This document shows positions 47,993-60,530 of a stretch of 64,000 nt of DNA, piece by piece. Position 1 is the stretch's first letter, and each line of letters starts with the position of its first letter. Source of the stretch: Humulus lupulus (lineage: Eukaryota; Streptophyta; Magnoliopsida; Rosales; Cannabaceae); NCBI RefSeq assembly GCF_963169125.1, contig NC_084802.1, positions 32,146,107-32,210,106 of the forward strand, read 5' to 3'. The translations under genes were made by a program, and so were the position numbers. The notes below the pieces were generated by a model. That model made no database searches and was not told the DNA's origin. It saw only the letters and a list, made by a program, of their open reading frames with translations.

Positions 47993-50900
47993 ATGACAAA
48001 TAAAAGAGATGACAATGAGCAACATCAGGGTCGTCGTAAAACAAGAATGAGTTACACAACCCAACAAAAAGCCAAAGGAATCAAGAAAGATCTTGAATGG
48101 AACGATTTAGGACAACCAATAGGTGATGTGTATACAAATATGATATCATATCTTGGATCTAGAGTACGAGCCACGATTTCTATCAACTCAGGTGATTGGA
48201 GGAAGGTCCCACAAGATTTGAAAGACAGTCTATGGGAGGATATCATTGTACAAAATTATCAGTATGATATTTATTTATTTCTGTGTGATATCCAAATTTA
48301 ATAATCACTTTTATTTTTTATATTCTCAGGGTGGTCACAACATTCCTCAAACCTTCAAACGTGAGATTTTGAAAAAAAGCTAGTCATATAATGAGGGATT
48401 TTAAAAGTGAACTCACTACTGAGTACATCAAACCTTTGGTTGAAATGGGTATGATGGAAGAACTCAAATTTCCCCAAAGAAGTATAGCGATATACTTGAC
48501 GAAAGAGAATGGTTAAAATTTGTAGCTAGCCGTCTAAGTCCAGAGTTTCAAAAAATGCATCAAGAACAAAAAACACGTGCATTAAAAATGAAGTCAAGGC
48601 ATCAAACATCTTGTAGAGGAATGGCTAATATAAGAGAATATTTGGTAAGTATAATTGATATTAAAGTTTAAATAATGGTTGATATTATCACAACATATAA
48701 ATATAATTATCTTGTACGTTGTATAAAAAAGAACGAAATATTCAGAATCTAGAGAGGTATCAAGTTTGGCTTAGATCGCATGAAAAAAATAAAGTTCCCG
48801 TGACAGAGTTGGATTGGCAGACTGCCAATAAGATAGTAAGTTTTATACAGTTTTTATAATTAACATATTGATTTTATTTATATAAACTAATTTGACCAAA
48901 CATAGTAGGAGGATGTCAAAGAAAAATTGAGTCGTGAAATTACAGCTCAGGGTTGAGATGACGCTTGACTCAGGCATTAGGGACACAGATTACACCCAGG
49001 TCATGTTCGAGCTGGTGGGTATGATACTTTATAATATTTTTTTCTTTTAAGAATTATTTAGATTGATTTATTGATTGACTTGGTTGATTATTTTGTAGGT
49101 TCGATGCGACCGTGTCCAAAATGTTTGGAAAAAAACTGAAGAAAATGACTGCAAAAGAGGAGATTGCTCGGCTAAAAGATGAGATTGAAGAGCTAAAAAG
49201 ACATAAATCTACAACAAAAGAGGAATTAACTCAAAATGAGGAATACAATGAGTAGGAATACTATGATGAAGTACAATACTATGAGAATCCAAACGATGAA
49301 GGACAATATTATGAGAATCCAAATGATAATGAAGGGCAATGCTATGGGAATCCAAATGATTAAGTCTATCGACCTGCCTCCTATGCAGATGATCATTTTC
49401 ATCAAGTATATTCACATGTCCCACAAACCAAAGACTATCCTATTGGTGAATTCTATCAACCTGTCTACCAAACCACAGTGAATCCTTTTGATGAAGATGA
49501 TTGATCAATTTATGAGTCCTCGACACAGCCGAGCTATGAAGTGAAATTGTGTTTCAAAAATATTGACAATGTAGTTGCTAAGGGTGTTATTATTGTACAA
49601 AACATGGGTAGTCAAATTACCATCCATGGAGTTATACTTGATGATTCAGCTGTGAGGGTTTGGCTTATAGATGTCTTACAAGAAGAAGCTGAGATCCTTA
49701 TTCCCTTTAGTAACATACGATAAGTTGGGGACGCACGAGACACATTCATGCCTTGTCCAAAAAATTTAATCGTGACTTGTCAGGTATAAAATTATTTTCT
49801 TAGATGTTTAAATTTTATTGTTACAAGGGTACACTATATTGATATGTTAAATGATATTATATAGGGCCCATAAACATCTAAATGCAAATCCCTATCACCA
49901 ATCCCACATTTATCATTGGCTGGATCTCACGTAGTTGTCCCCGCTGAAATAGCTCAATCAGAACTGTCAAATTGATTAACTGATGACCAATGAGACATAA
50001 TTGATGTTAGTCTAAAATTTATAGTGGAGTGCTATTCCATTAAAGGAATAGATGGGGTTGTACAAGTTCCCGTTGACCCGGAGTTTATAGGAGATCGCAA
50101 AGCTATCTTCATCACATCGGAAGACGTTTATCAAGCTGCCTCCATGGATAATATTGGATCCTCAGCTATGTTGTTTAGTATGAGGTATGTATCAATTCAA
50201 ATTGAACTGAATCTGTTATGTCATAGCAAACTGCTAGAGGAGTTTGAATATATTAGATATTCATCCATAGTGAAGTAGGCTTTGAGATGAAATTGTGTGC
50301 TACAGAGATAACAAAAGGTTGAGAACATGTGTGTCTTAGTGAAGTAGGTTCTGCGAATTTTGTGTGTTGCGGTGGATTATGGTTGAGAACATGCATGTTA
50401 TTTGTTGTATGTTTTGTTTGAATTGAATTTATAGGTACTAATAATTTTGGATATGCTATAGAAACAGAGGAAACGCTACCCAAGTTTTTTTTGATGATAT
50501 TAATTGAAAATTTAATATGCATGATTGAATCTACATATGCATTTGGGAAAGCATGCACCCAAATTCACGACAGTTATATAAATTTTTTCACATCGAACAT
50601 TTTTCTATTAGCAATGATGAAAGTAAAAAATAATATGGGGGATCTTATAGCCAAATGGATGATGACTATGGATAGATGAAGCCAAATATATTTCATTCAT
50701 TGAATTGTTGAGTAAGAACGAACTACTTAAATACTATCACTACTATGTTTGGATTTTAATCTTATAATTTATTATTGTTTTAGTCGACATTGGATGTTTG
50801 CGCTCGTGATGATGCGGGGGATGACCATAATTTTGGACCCTTTTAAAAATCATAAATCTCCACTAATAATGAAGGAGGTTATGGAAAAGTAAGTTTTTCA

Positions 50901-51324
50901 ATTTTAATGTATGCATTGTTAATTTTTAAGAGTTGAGAGTATAATATGTATTTAATTAATTTTAATTTTTGTAGAGCATACACACAATGTTCAGAAAATG
51001 AATACGTTGTCACATTTACAAAATTCCTGAGAGGTTCTTGTCCAAAATTGCCCGAAAGTCATGAATGCAGTTATTATGTACTAAGACACATTTATGATCT
51101 TGTAAATGCACCGAATCTAGCATAAGTTATCAAGAAGAAAGTATGTTATATTTTATACTCTTTTTTGCTTAAGAAAAACTAGAAATAGTATTTAATCATC
51201 TAATCTATATTAACTTTTCAATTTTGCAGTGGTTTGACAAAAAGGAATACAATGTCAAAGACAATCTACTCCCACTACAAAGAGATTGGTTAGCAAGATT
51301 AATGTCATTTATTTATGACGTCTA
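47993..51324 (+). pseudogene. CACTA second gene: TNPA-like protein fused to a Ulp1-like protease
   Basis: Exon 1 (47993-48260) gives a TNPA-like N-terminus (MTNKRDDNEQ, LEWNDLGQPIGDVYTNMISY). Later exons give DILDEREWLKFVASRLSPEF, a coiled coil (KKMTAKEEIARLKDEIEELK) and YYENPND-type repeats (about 49250-49350), then the middle domain (KNIDNVVAKGVIIV, SQITIHGVILDD; 49541-49785). The C-terminal exons read as a Ulp1-like protease: HWMFALVMMRGMTIILDPFK (about 50788-50850) with His and Asp, then ESHECSYYVLRHIYDLV (about 51055-51110) with the Cys, and end MSFIYDV at 51324. Several exons hold stops or frameshifts, but the protease triad residues are still present. Confidence 0.8.
50236..50484 (+). 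repeat. Intronic direct repeat, copy 2 of 2
   Basis: Matches 46437-46683 in the same orientation. It lies between the middle domain and the protease exons of the second gene, whereas copy 1 lies upstream of tnp2, so one was copied into the other place within the element or its ancestor. Confidence 0.9.
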
Positions 51325-51589
51325 AGTTTTCATATGTGTAACTTGCTAACTTGACTTATATGTTAAATGATATTTGTATGTTCTTATTATGTATATACAA
51401 ACTACTTATATGATATGTGAATGTACATAATAATATGTTATATTTTAATTAGATAATAATTTATCAAATTAGTTATTTTATATTATTATATAAAATTTAG
51501 GTATATAATAATAATTAATAAAATTAGGTAATATAAACGAAATTGAAAATATAAAGAAGCACGCCCAAAAATTTAAAAAAAATACATTT

Positions 51590-51785
51590 CTCTGCGGTTA
51601 CGTTAACAAAACCACAGAGAATGATATTCTTTCTCCGCGATTTAGTTAACATAACCACAGAGAAAAAGAACACTTTTCTTTGCAGATTTGTTATTACTTT
51701 TCTCTGCGGTCATAAACACTGCAGTTCTTGGTACTCCCCACAACCGCAGTGTATTAAGGAAAAGAACCGTTGAGAAAAGCCTTTT
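51590..51785. repeat. Right subterminal repeats of the CACTA element
   Basis: TTTCTCTGCGGTT, CCGCGATTTAGTTAAC, ACCACAGAGAA and CCGCAGTG words recur in both orientations just inside the right end. The motif is quite different from the GGGAGACGT array of the element at 44-9045, so the two elements belong to different families. Confidence 0.75.
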
Positions 51786-53405
51786 TTGTAGTGGTGCTTT
51801 CTCTATGAATTCCTTTAAGCTTTGAGTTTTCCTGTTTGTGTTCTTGGTGAATTCTTGGACTTTGGGTTTGAAGTGTGTGTTAGTAGCTTTTGATGGGTGT
51901 ATTCTGTGTGTTTGTGTTGCTGAAGTTGTTATGGTGGTTGGAATGGGGTTGAAATCGAGTTTGGTTGTGTTTAGGATGAGTTGCGATTTTTGAAAGTCGC
52001 GGGAGTTCTGGGTTCACGGGGTCATGTCACGGCGTTGTTCTTGTGACGTCGTGACCCGCATGAACTCAACGAGGTAGGAGGTACCTCGAACCGAATTAGC
52101 GCCACGATGCTTGGCGGGCTGCGCCCCGGTGCATATGCAAGGATTTTGGGCATGGGGCTCTTTGGCTAGTTGAGTGTCGCAGCCCTTTTAGGGGTGAGCC
52201 GTGACTCAAATAGGGGAAACATGAGAAATTTGGGCTGCAGGAACCCAAACTTGAGGGCTCGAGAATGGTTCTACTACCCGGTTTAGTAGAGTTCAAGGTC
52301 CAGGAGGCTAGGACTTTGTCCGAAAGCCTTTGTTTGTTCGTTTCTTGATAGTTATTCCTTGTTATGCTGTGACTAAGGGGTACCGCAAGGCTTGGGATGA
52401 AATGACCATGCTCGCGGCCACTTTACTTTATCACTCAGAACTTAAGGTAAGAAAACTGACACTTGCACCAAGTGTAGGGCATGCGCCCCAATTATAGGGC
52501 ATGGGGATGACCGTGTTATGAATATGTTCAAAGTTAAATATCTGTTTTGTATAAATATCGATTGTTATAACTACTTGTACTGATTGGTTGTGATCATGAT
52601 CGATCGGCCCTTGATTATCGAACACAAGGATGATGTGTTGTGAATTTGGTTAAAGTAAATGTTTGCTCTATATCAACATTTGTTGTTATAAACATTTGTA
52701 ATGATTGGTTGATGCTGGTTATTGATCAGTCGGGAGGCCGCTATGGGCCTTGAGGTCGTTATCGGCACTATATGCGTAATGTATGCCATAGTGGAGGGGC
52801 CATTACAGGGGTGTGATGTACACTGTAGTGGCAGGGCCATTATAGGGGTGCAGTATGCATCCACTCAGCATGAGTCGTTATACTGGTTGGAAAATTAATG
52901 TGAAGTTGTTTATGATTTGTATGTTTGAAATGAATGAATTTATTATCTATGAAGTATGTTGTTTATTACTTATGATTATTTGGATATTTGTTATGCCATG
53001 TGGGGTTTTCTTACTAGGCCTCAACTCACATGTGCTTTGTGGTTCAAGTGAAGGCAATGTGAGTGATGATCAACCATGAATTGGAGGGCTTTCGAGTGGT
53101 GCATACATGTTCGTCCTGCTCGGCCACCACGGTCAAGATTTCTTGAGGGACTCAATGTAAAAGTCTGAATTTTGTCACTTAGGTCGACTGTTTGTAAAAC
53201 TGCAATTGTAATTATGTTTTTAATCAGTTTTTGGGGATCCCATGTAAACACTTTTACAGACTTAATGAAGAGTTAAATCTTTTTACATCCTAGACATTTA
53301 TGTTATTTAAATTACACTGTTGAGTCTAAACAACTCGCTTAATGAGTTAAGCATAGTTTAAACACACAGTGTAACGACCTTGGATTAGTAGGGCATTACA
53401 AAAAT

Positions 53406-55046
53406 AGATACTTCATCACTTTTATAGATGATTGCACTAGGTATACTAATGTGTATTTGATTAAGAGTAAGGATAAGACATGTGATGCATTTAAAATTTA
53501 TTAAGCTGAAGTAGAAAATCAATTGGAAATGAAAATTAAGACTTTTAGAAGTGATAGAGGTGGTGAATACTTTTCAAATGATTTTATTGAGTTTTGTGAA
53601 CAACATGACATTATAAATGAATGCACTGCACCATACACTCCACAACAAAATGGAATAGCTGAAAGAAGGAATAGAACATATCTTGAGATGATTACTTTAT
53701 GTTGTTACATTCTAAATTGTGTTATTATTTGTGGGTTGAAGCTTTGCTTGTTGCGCGTCATATATTGAATCGAATTCCTATGAAAAAGAACAATGTGTCT
53801 CCAGATGAGTTATGGAGTGGAAAGAAGCCTAACCTAAGCTATCTTAAAGTGTGGGGGTGTCTTACTTATTGCAAGAGCACAAAGCCTAAATGAACCAAGT
53901 TGGGTCCAAGGGCCGTAAAGTGTGAATTTGTTGGCTATGCCTCAAATAACAAGGCTTATAGGCTATTAGACTTGGAGGCTAATGTGATAATTAAATCAAG
54001 AGAAGTGGATTTGTTTGAGAATATGTTATATTGTGATAGTAACTATCAAGAACCCACAAGTGTTGGAGAATGTCTTAAAGAGAAAGATCCAAAGGTTGAT
54101 GAGCAACCTATATTGCCTCGGAGAAGTCAAAAGCTTAAAGAGTTCGGATCAAATGAGAAATATTCTCAAGTTTAGACACTCTACATAATAGAGGGAAACC
54201 TTGAAGAAGTCACATGGAAATTTTCTATGATTCTTCAAGTTGAGGATCCCAAAACACTCCAAGAAACAATGTCTTCAAGAGAATCTTCTTTTTGGAAGGA
54301 GGCAATAAATGATGAGATGTATTCAATTATGTCAAAACACACATGGGAATTGGTAGGCCTTCCACAAGGTTCAAAACCAATTGGGTGCAAGTGGGTATTT
54401 TGGAGGAAATATCACATCGATGACACATTACAAACCTTCATGCTAGATTAGTAGCCAAAGGGTTTAAACCAAAATAAGGAATTGATTATTTTGGCATGTA
54501 TGCACGGGTTGCTAGGACAACCACAATAAGAGTTTTATTTGCCTTATCATCAATATATAACCTTTATGTTCATCAAATGGATGTTAAAAGAACACTCCTA
54601 AATGGAGATCTCGATTAGGAGATCTATATGGAATATCCGGAAGGTTTTGTTCTAAGGGAAAATGAACATAAAGTGTGTAGGCTGGTTAAATCATTGTATG
54701 GTTTAAAACAAGAATTGAACAAATGGCATGAGAAGTTTGATAAAGCCATAATTTTGGATGAGTTTAGACACAATAATGCGGACAAGTGCTTATACTCTAA
54801 GACTTGTGATGGCTATGTAATCTTGGTGTGTCTATTTGTCAATTTTGAGTAATGAGATGAAGGGCATAATAGAAACGAAGAGGTTTCTATCTTCCACTTT
54901 CAAGATGAAGGACCTTGTAGAGGTTGATACCATCTTGGAAATAAAAGTGAGAAGAAATAGTAGGGGTTATGCCTTAAGTCAAGAACATTGTGTTGAGAAA
55001 GTGCTTGACAAGTTTAGTCATTTGAAAATCAAAGAGGCAAATACAC
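53406..55046 (+). pseudogene. Copia integrase core and reverse transcriptase, decayed
   Basis: The integrase core begins RYFITFIDDCTRYTNVYLIK and includes RSDRGGEYFSNDF and PQQNGIAERRNRT, with the second Asp and the Glu of the triad; the first Asp would lie left of the solo LTR. A frame change follows the ERRNRT block. Then come LARHILNRIP-type and KVWGCLTY blocks, and the reverse transcriptase (GSKPIGCKWVF, LNGDLD then a stop at 54616-54618, EIYMEYPEGF, SLYGLKQ). At the active site the YVDD block is altered (LFVNFE then a stop at 54850). It ends in mid-domain at 55046, where an inverted LTR begins. At least six stops or frameshifts are present. Confidence 0.87.
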
Positions 55047-56559
55047 TGTAATGTCCTACCAATCAAGGATCGTTACATCGTGTGTTTAAAATAGTGCTTA
55101 ACTCGATAAGCGAGTCATTTAGATTCAAAAGTGTAATTAAAATTAATCTATAGTTTAGATACTACAAATTTTGGTCAATAAAATTAAACTTTTCATTAAA
55201 AGGTTCGAATACATACACCGGATCCCAAAAGTTTATAAACAAAAGAACTAATTATATTAAATAGTACAAAAATAGTAGACCTAAGTGGCAAAACCAAACT
55301 AATTGTTCTAAGTTCCTCAAAAAAATTGACTGTGGTGGCCAAGCAGACCAGATATGTACGTGGCTCTCATAAGCCCTCCAAGTCATGGTTGGTCCAACTC
55401 TAGCTAGCCCTTACCTACACCATAGAGCACCTGTGAGCCAAGGCCCAGCAAGTAAACCCCACATGGCATACAGATAATCCAATTATTTATAAGCAATAAA
55501 CACATGCTTCAAAGATACTAAGTGCATTTATTCTAATCATATAAATCATAAGCATGTTTCATAGTTTGCAAGTATACTCATTTCAATCACATTAATCATT
55601 TACAAGGCCCAGGAAAATAGCCTTGCCGAATGACCCAACTGAGTAAGGTGCATGCATCGGCGCCAAGCCTATAGTCCATGCCGTGCGAGTGGGGACTGCA
55701 CCCTTCAACTGGACTCGCCTTCACGGCCTACGTTACATACGCTTGCTAACTAGCCCCACGTTCAACACGATGGCCAAACATAGATTATACCAATCATTCA
55801 CAAATAAGTGCACTACAAACGATGCATTAATCACATTTACAAATAAACACAGAATAGTTCAATCATATATAGTACACGGTCATAACCGCGTTCATAGGTC
55901 GGAAATAATGCCCTAAGCACGGTGCAAGTGCCGATTTTCTTACCTCGAGTCCTGTGCAAGAAAAGATACGACCCTGAGTAAAATTTTATTTCTCGAGCCT
56001 TGCAGTACTCCTAGTCACAACATAAACAATAACCACATAAGAACTAATCCCGAAAATAGATTCCATGACTAATCCCTAGCTCTCGGGACTTCCGATTCCA
56101 CCAATCAAGTTGATGGAATCGTTCCCTGAGCCTTCGAGCCCTTGCCCAAAACTAAAAAAAACACATGCTGGTACAAGAGCAAGAGCGCCATCCCCTGGTG
56201 CTGCTGCGCTCAAAGGCCACAGAGGAGCCTCCAAATCCTCTTCTTCAGCACAGGGGTGTCCAACCCTAGCGCAGTTGTGCCACAGCGCGAACCCAGAATT
56301 TCTGGGTTTCTCCCCTGCGATTTCTCCAACCCAAAAAAATCTTCAAATCACTTCCAACCTGTTCCAGGCTCAGAAAAAAAAAAACATCAAAACATGTATA
56401 ATACTTCATATGCCCCCTAGAACATCATTGAAACATGAAAATCCCAGCCAAGGACACTAATTGGGATTTTGGGGTTCTAAACCCATTCTCTAAAACTTGA
56501 GATTACACAATTTAAACATGATTCCCATATGCAACTAAAACCCCTAAGCAGTTGTAAAC
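55047..56559 (-). mobile_element. Inverted, truncated LTR inserted in the copia reverse transcriptase
   Basis: It begins TGTAATGTCCTACC on the plus strand, which is the reverse complement of the end of the solo LTR at 44690-53400 (GGTAGGACATTACA against AGTAGGGCATTACA), and the next 100 bases also match. So it is the same LTR family in the opposite direction. It is cut at 56560 by the Ty3/gypsy LTR, and the rest is not seen. The TACAC just left of it (55042-55046) is probably its target site. Confidence 0.8.
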
Positions 56560-57300
56560 TGTTGTACCCCAATATAAATGCAAACTTAATTACTTAGCAT
56601 GGGGTATAGCTGGCAGACAAGCATATGAAGAAAGCATATGGATAGCACTTCTAGCTAACTCTGGAGTGAGCAGCTCGAGTTAAACTTGACAGCTTACGCC
56701 AACTAGATAGTCTCCAGATCGCCCTTTCGCCAACAACTTAGTTCGAGATGCGTGAAGGCCAGTTCTCCTTCTAGAAACTCTGAACTTGGCTCATGTCAGG
56801 ATAGGTTATTTCTTTGAGATCCATCTCGAAGGAAGTGTTCAGCTCGCGGAAGCCTGGATAGGTCATGACGCACAGTGAAGGATCCCAAAAGACTCAGAGA
56901 TTCCTTATACACTCATTAATGCTCCTATATTATTCTATATATATTACCCAAGTTTATGGTCATAGAATCAATAGGCATTAATGTATTTATGTAAATGAGA
57001 TGTTACCCAAAAATGTATGTTACTATATTTATGCACAGTTACCTAAACCTGTACAGGCAGAATTCACTATAAATACAAGGGAAAATGGACAAAAGGGGGG
57101 GGGGGGGGGGACACTTTGTATACTGAAACTCTGGGGAAATTATGATACACAATTTCATGGTGAGAAACAAACAGATCAATAAGAGTGACTGTGGGTGTTC
57201 TTAATACTTTTTTATATTTATTCAATTACGGTTTGGCAAAAGCCTAATATCTCTATTTTCATAATTCTTAATTCACTGTTGGCAAAAAACTGTGTCAACA
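56560..57300 (+). repeat. 5' LTR of the Tat-type gypsy element
   Basis: It begins TGTTGTACCCC and ends TGTGTCAACA, giving TGTTG/CAACA termini. Inside lies a run of 12-13 G (57096-57109) and CACTATAAATACAAGG (about 57065-57080), a TATA box. Confidence 0.82.
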
Positions 57301-57325
57301 TATTGGTGCTTTCGTTGAGAGCATA
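57301..57325 (+). other. Primer-binding region of the gypsy element
   Basis: Directly after the LTR, TATTGGTGCTTTCGTTGAGA resembles the post-LTR sequence of many plant Ty3/gypsy elements, where the first TTGG-containing stretch pairs with a tRNA 3' end. I cannot assign the tRNA. Confidence 0.5.
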
Positions 57326-57366
57326 TTAGGTTTCATTCCCCACACAAGTTTCACCTAACATTCAAC

Positions 57367-59720
57367 ATGGTGGTCACCCGATCTATGCATGGCAATGAGA
57401 TAAAACAACTTGATGATCAGAAGGTGCATCGTGCGGTCATCCCCACCTGAGAAGGCTCAACTGCTTAACGTCTCCCTGGAAAGCAACATGTGGGCCAAGA
57501 TGACTCTAGGAGCTCAGCATCACGCCCACCAAACCCCATCTGGGATACCTGACATCCATCTAGATGGAAAATTCCTAGTTAAGGAGCCTTCTCGCTCAGG
57601 TTAACAAGTAGATTGATCAGATCTTGGCTCAATTACCCCCTCATGCAACCGATGTTAACATCGGAAGGAGGCAAAGTGGGTCCCATAGGTCCCAAAGGAA
57701 TAATCGACCCAATCTTAGTCGCTCTGTTAAAACTGCAACTCCAAGCTCTATACCTTTAGAGCAGATCTAGCGAAATATTCAACCTGCTAATACTCATAGG
57801 AGTCATCGACCACATGTCTGTCGATCTTTTCAGAATGCGACCCTGAGCTTCGTACCTTCTTAATAGACCCCATAGAATGCTTAACCTACCAACCCTCCCA
57901 GGAACAATCATTCAACTCACACTCCCATGAATCAGCCTGGCCAAACAAGGTGGACCAGGACCAATTCGATGAGGCGGGACACCCCAGCAAATCCATATTT
58001 GCCACAGTCAGAGCCTTCGACACGAAGAAATGAGTCGATCCTACCTCCAATCTGGGAAGTTGGAGTATATCAGAGGCGAGCTAATCTAGTGTGCCCCGAT
58101 GGAACATGGATATCTTCATCAATAAGACATCCGATGTCAACAGTCTGACATCCAACGCCACCTCGCCCACAAAGGAATGTTGCAGCTCGAGGGGAGGGCA
58201 TGAGAAATGCTCCTCCCTCAGAAGACATTTATATCCCACGACCTCGCACTAATAATCCAGGCCCTCAATCTCAACCAAAAGTTGTAAGCTTCGCTAATGG
58301 AAGCTACTGGACAAAGAGCCAATGCGGAGGCAGGCATGAGAGTAACCTGAGGAATCACTTGAGCTTCACACAAAGCCTTCGTTCTAACCCACATCTTGAC
58401 CTGCCTGATCATTTGAATTCACAAAGAGGATATCTAGTTCGCTATGATGATTTGAGTTATACTCAACTCAGGGGAGATTCATTGATCGTACGTGACAATG
58501 GGAATGTCCCACTTAATCGAGCTCATGCTTGGAGGGAAAACAAACCATCTAATGCATACAACAGGATGGCGGTTAATAATCAGCTCCCAAATAACCTAGA
58601 TTCCAAGGATCCATCCCTTAAGCGACTGGACTTAATGGAAGAATAGATGAAGAGACTCCTATCTGGAAATGGAGTCGATGAGTGTGATTCTGATGAAGAG
58701 CTTGAGCCTTTTGCTCCTAAAATTACGGCAGCTCTGTATCCTATTGGCTTTAAGATGCTGACCATGCCCGCATATGATGGGAACACTAACTCGTCCAATC
58801 ACCTTGGGACGTTCAACACAGTTATGATGGCCCACAATGTTGGGTTTGACTTAAGATGTATCTTGTTCCCGGCAACATTGACTGGACTGGCCAGATTGTG
58901 GTTCAACAAGTATAAGAAACATTCAATCACCTCATGGAAAAACTGTCATCCGAGTTTAAGAGACAGTTTCGAGCTGTGAAGGAAACTCGCGTTGAAGTCA
59001 ATTCGCTGGCTAACATTAAACAACAACATGGTGAGTCCTTGAAGGCATATCTAAATCGGTTCACCAATGTAGCAACACGAGCTAGGGATGTTGATGACAC
59101 CTCCAAGCTCATTGCTATGAGGACAAGGATCACAATAGGAGGTGATTTATGGAAAGAACTCTACCAAAAATGAGTAAATAGTGTAGATGAATTCCTGGCT
59201 CGGGCTCAGGAATGGATAAATCTGGAGGAGGCATAATCTGCTGTCACAGGAACCAGCCAGGCCCCTGTCCAGCCCGCTAGAGGGATGACAGATGTTGCAG
59301 CTATGACTCAACCCGCTACCTAGAATAACCAAGTGGGGAGCAATAATCGAAAGGGGACTGGTGAGGATGTTGTAGAGTGGAACCAAAAAGAACAAGCCCA
59401 GTGAAAAGAATAAGTCTGTCTACATCGCCTATACCGACCTGACAGATACACGAGAGCATATCTTTCTGGCAAACTCTAATCGCCTTCCATGGAAGAAACT
59501 AGAGCCCTTGAGGCACCAGAGGGTGAAGTGAGACCGCACCAAAATTTTCCGATATCACAATGACATTGGCCATAATACTGATGATTGCCATCAGCTAAAA
59601 CATGAGATCGAGACTCTCATCTGGGCTGGACCATTAGGCCAATATCCTCGAAACCAAGTAGTTCCCAATTAGCCAGTTGTGCAAAATATTCATCCAGCTC
59701 TGAAAAATCTGTTTAGTCAA
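57367..59720 (+). pseudogene. gag: Gypsy Gag, decayed
   Basis: The region opens MVVTRSMHGNEIKQL with a stop soon after. The retrotransposon gag domain is clear at about 58700-59170: TAALYPIGFKMLTMPAYDGN, LFPATLTGLARLWFNKYKKH, SSEFKRQFRAVKETRVEVNS and QQHGESLKAYLNRFTN. A one-base shift near 58940 splits it. A basic, His/Cys-bearing region (about 59520-59600, IFRYHNDIGHNTDDCHQLK with small changes) corresponds to the nucleic-acid-binding tail. Gag forms the particle that packages the RNA; this copy is broken by many stops. Confidence 0.82.
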
Positions 59721-59939
59721 CCCCGAGCTCAACCAAATTAGGTGAACCAGATCTTCCCCCCTCTAGTATAAAGGAGGGATATAACCATTATCGTCGAAGG
59801 TCCTCATTTGTCAGGCATGAGTAATGGGGCCTAGACAAGGTACATTCATGAGCTAAAAAACCCACAATGGCACTGAGTTCATACTAGAGCAAAGGTTATC
59901 AAAACAACAGTGGTTGAAGAAACAACCAGTCATTTTCAC

Positions 59940-60530
59940 GGAAGAGGACTCTAGCCACGTCCAATTCCCGCATAATGATCCGCTGGTGATGATTATTCAA
60001 CTTGCCAATCGAAGAGTATGAATGATATTGATTGATAATGGGAGCTCTGTAAACGTGTTTTTCAGGTCCACTCTAGAAAATATGGGGTTGTCTATAGACG
60101 ACCTTAAGGTGACCTCGATGACCTTATACGGATTCTTAGGAGAAGGAACAACATCCATAGGGACGATCAGGCTCATAGTGACACTATGAGATGATGTGCG
60201 AGTTGTTGCTAAAATGCTCCAGTTTGTCGTAATCAATTGTCCAACTGCATATAATGCAATTTTGGAATGACCCGCATTGATGACTTTTGAGGTTATCACT
60301 TCAATCCTACATCTAGCAATGAAGTTCCCCTTGACCTCGGGCATATGTATTGTAAGAGGAGATCAGCTCACTGCCAGAGAATTCTATAGCATTGCTATGA
60401 AGGGAAAATCACAACTAGGGCAACAAGCAATGTTCATCATTGAGGGGGATGAGGAGCCTCGGGTAATAGAAATTTCTCATGGGGCGGAAGAACCTAAGGA
60501 AGAAGGTAACGCGGTTGCCCAATAGGATGA
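59940..60530 (+). pseudogene. Gypsy aspartic protease, decayed
   Basis: The active-site block reads MILIDNGSSVNVFF (about 60024-60065), the Asp-Asn/Thr-Gly-Ser form seen in Tat-type elements. GLSIDDLKVTSMTLYGFLGE and TAYNAILE follow, which are the usual protease C-terminal strands. Stops occur at 60018, 60188 and 60268. The enzyme would cleave the polyprotein. A linker rich in Glu (60430-60525) leads to the reverse transcriptase. Confidence 0.8.

Larger units (their letters stand above)
45509..51796 (+). mobile_element. CACTA element, 6.3 kb, with a deleted tnp2 gene
   Basis: Termini are CACTACTACAAA on the left and, in reverse complement, CACCACTACAAA on the right, with CTT on both sides (45506-45508 and 51797-51799). 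Subterminal words TTCTCTGCGGTT / AACCGCAGAGAA recur at the right end (51590-51770) and weakly at the left. Two plus-strand genes follow the same order as in the CACTA element at 44-9045: tnp2/DUF4216 (46914-47747), then TNPA/Ulp1 (47993-51324). The catalytic middle of tnp2 is missing, so the element is non-autonomous. Confidence 0.92.
44690..53400 (+). mobile_element. Solo LTR (2.4 kb) split by a CACTA element
   Basis: The LTR occupies 44690-45508 and 51800-53400. It starts GGTAATGTTCG (expected TGTAATG) and ends AGGGCATTACA. GAAAT (44685-44689) and AAAAT (53401-53405) flank it, a 5-bp duplication with one change, and the copia integrase reads on across it (GGAAATAGATAC). The right part contains a doubled 37-bp unit (about 52790-52860) and a longer, looser duplication (52525-52735). 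No coding region belongs to it. The inverted copy at 55047 is the same family. Confidence 0.85.
40882..55046 (+). mobile_element. Ty1/copia element hosting a nest of insertions
   Basis: A 5' LTR (40882-41848), gag remnant (41900-42466), protease and pre-integrase region (44014-44684), and integrase to reverse transcriptase (53406-55046) line up as one plus-strand copia element. It is interrupted by solo LTRs at 42467-44008 and 44690-53400, and cut again at 55047 by an inverted LTR. Removing each insertion and one copy of its target duplication restores continuous copia sequence at the two internal sites, which supports the reading. All parts carry stops or frameshifts. The RNase H part and 3' LTR are not in the window. 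Confidence 0.87.

Noticed and set aside
53021..53251. 76-codon frame on the minus strand
   Set aside because: It is contained in the solo LTR and has no family; a chance frame.
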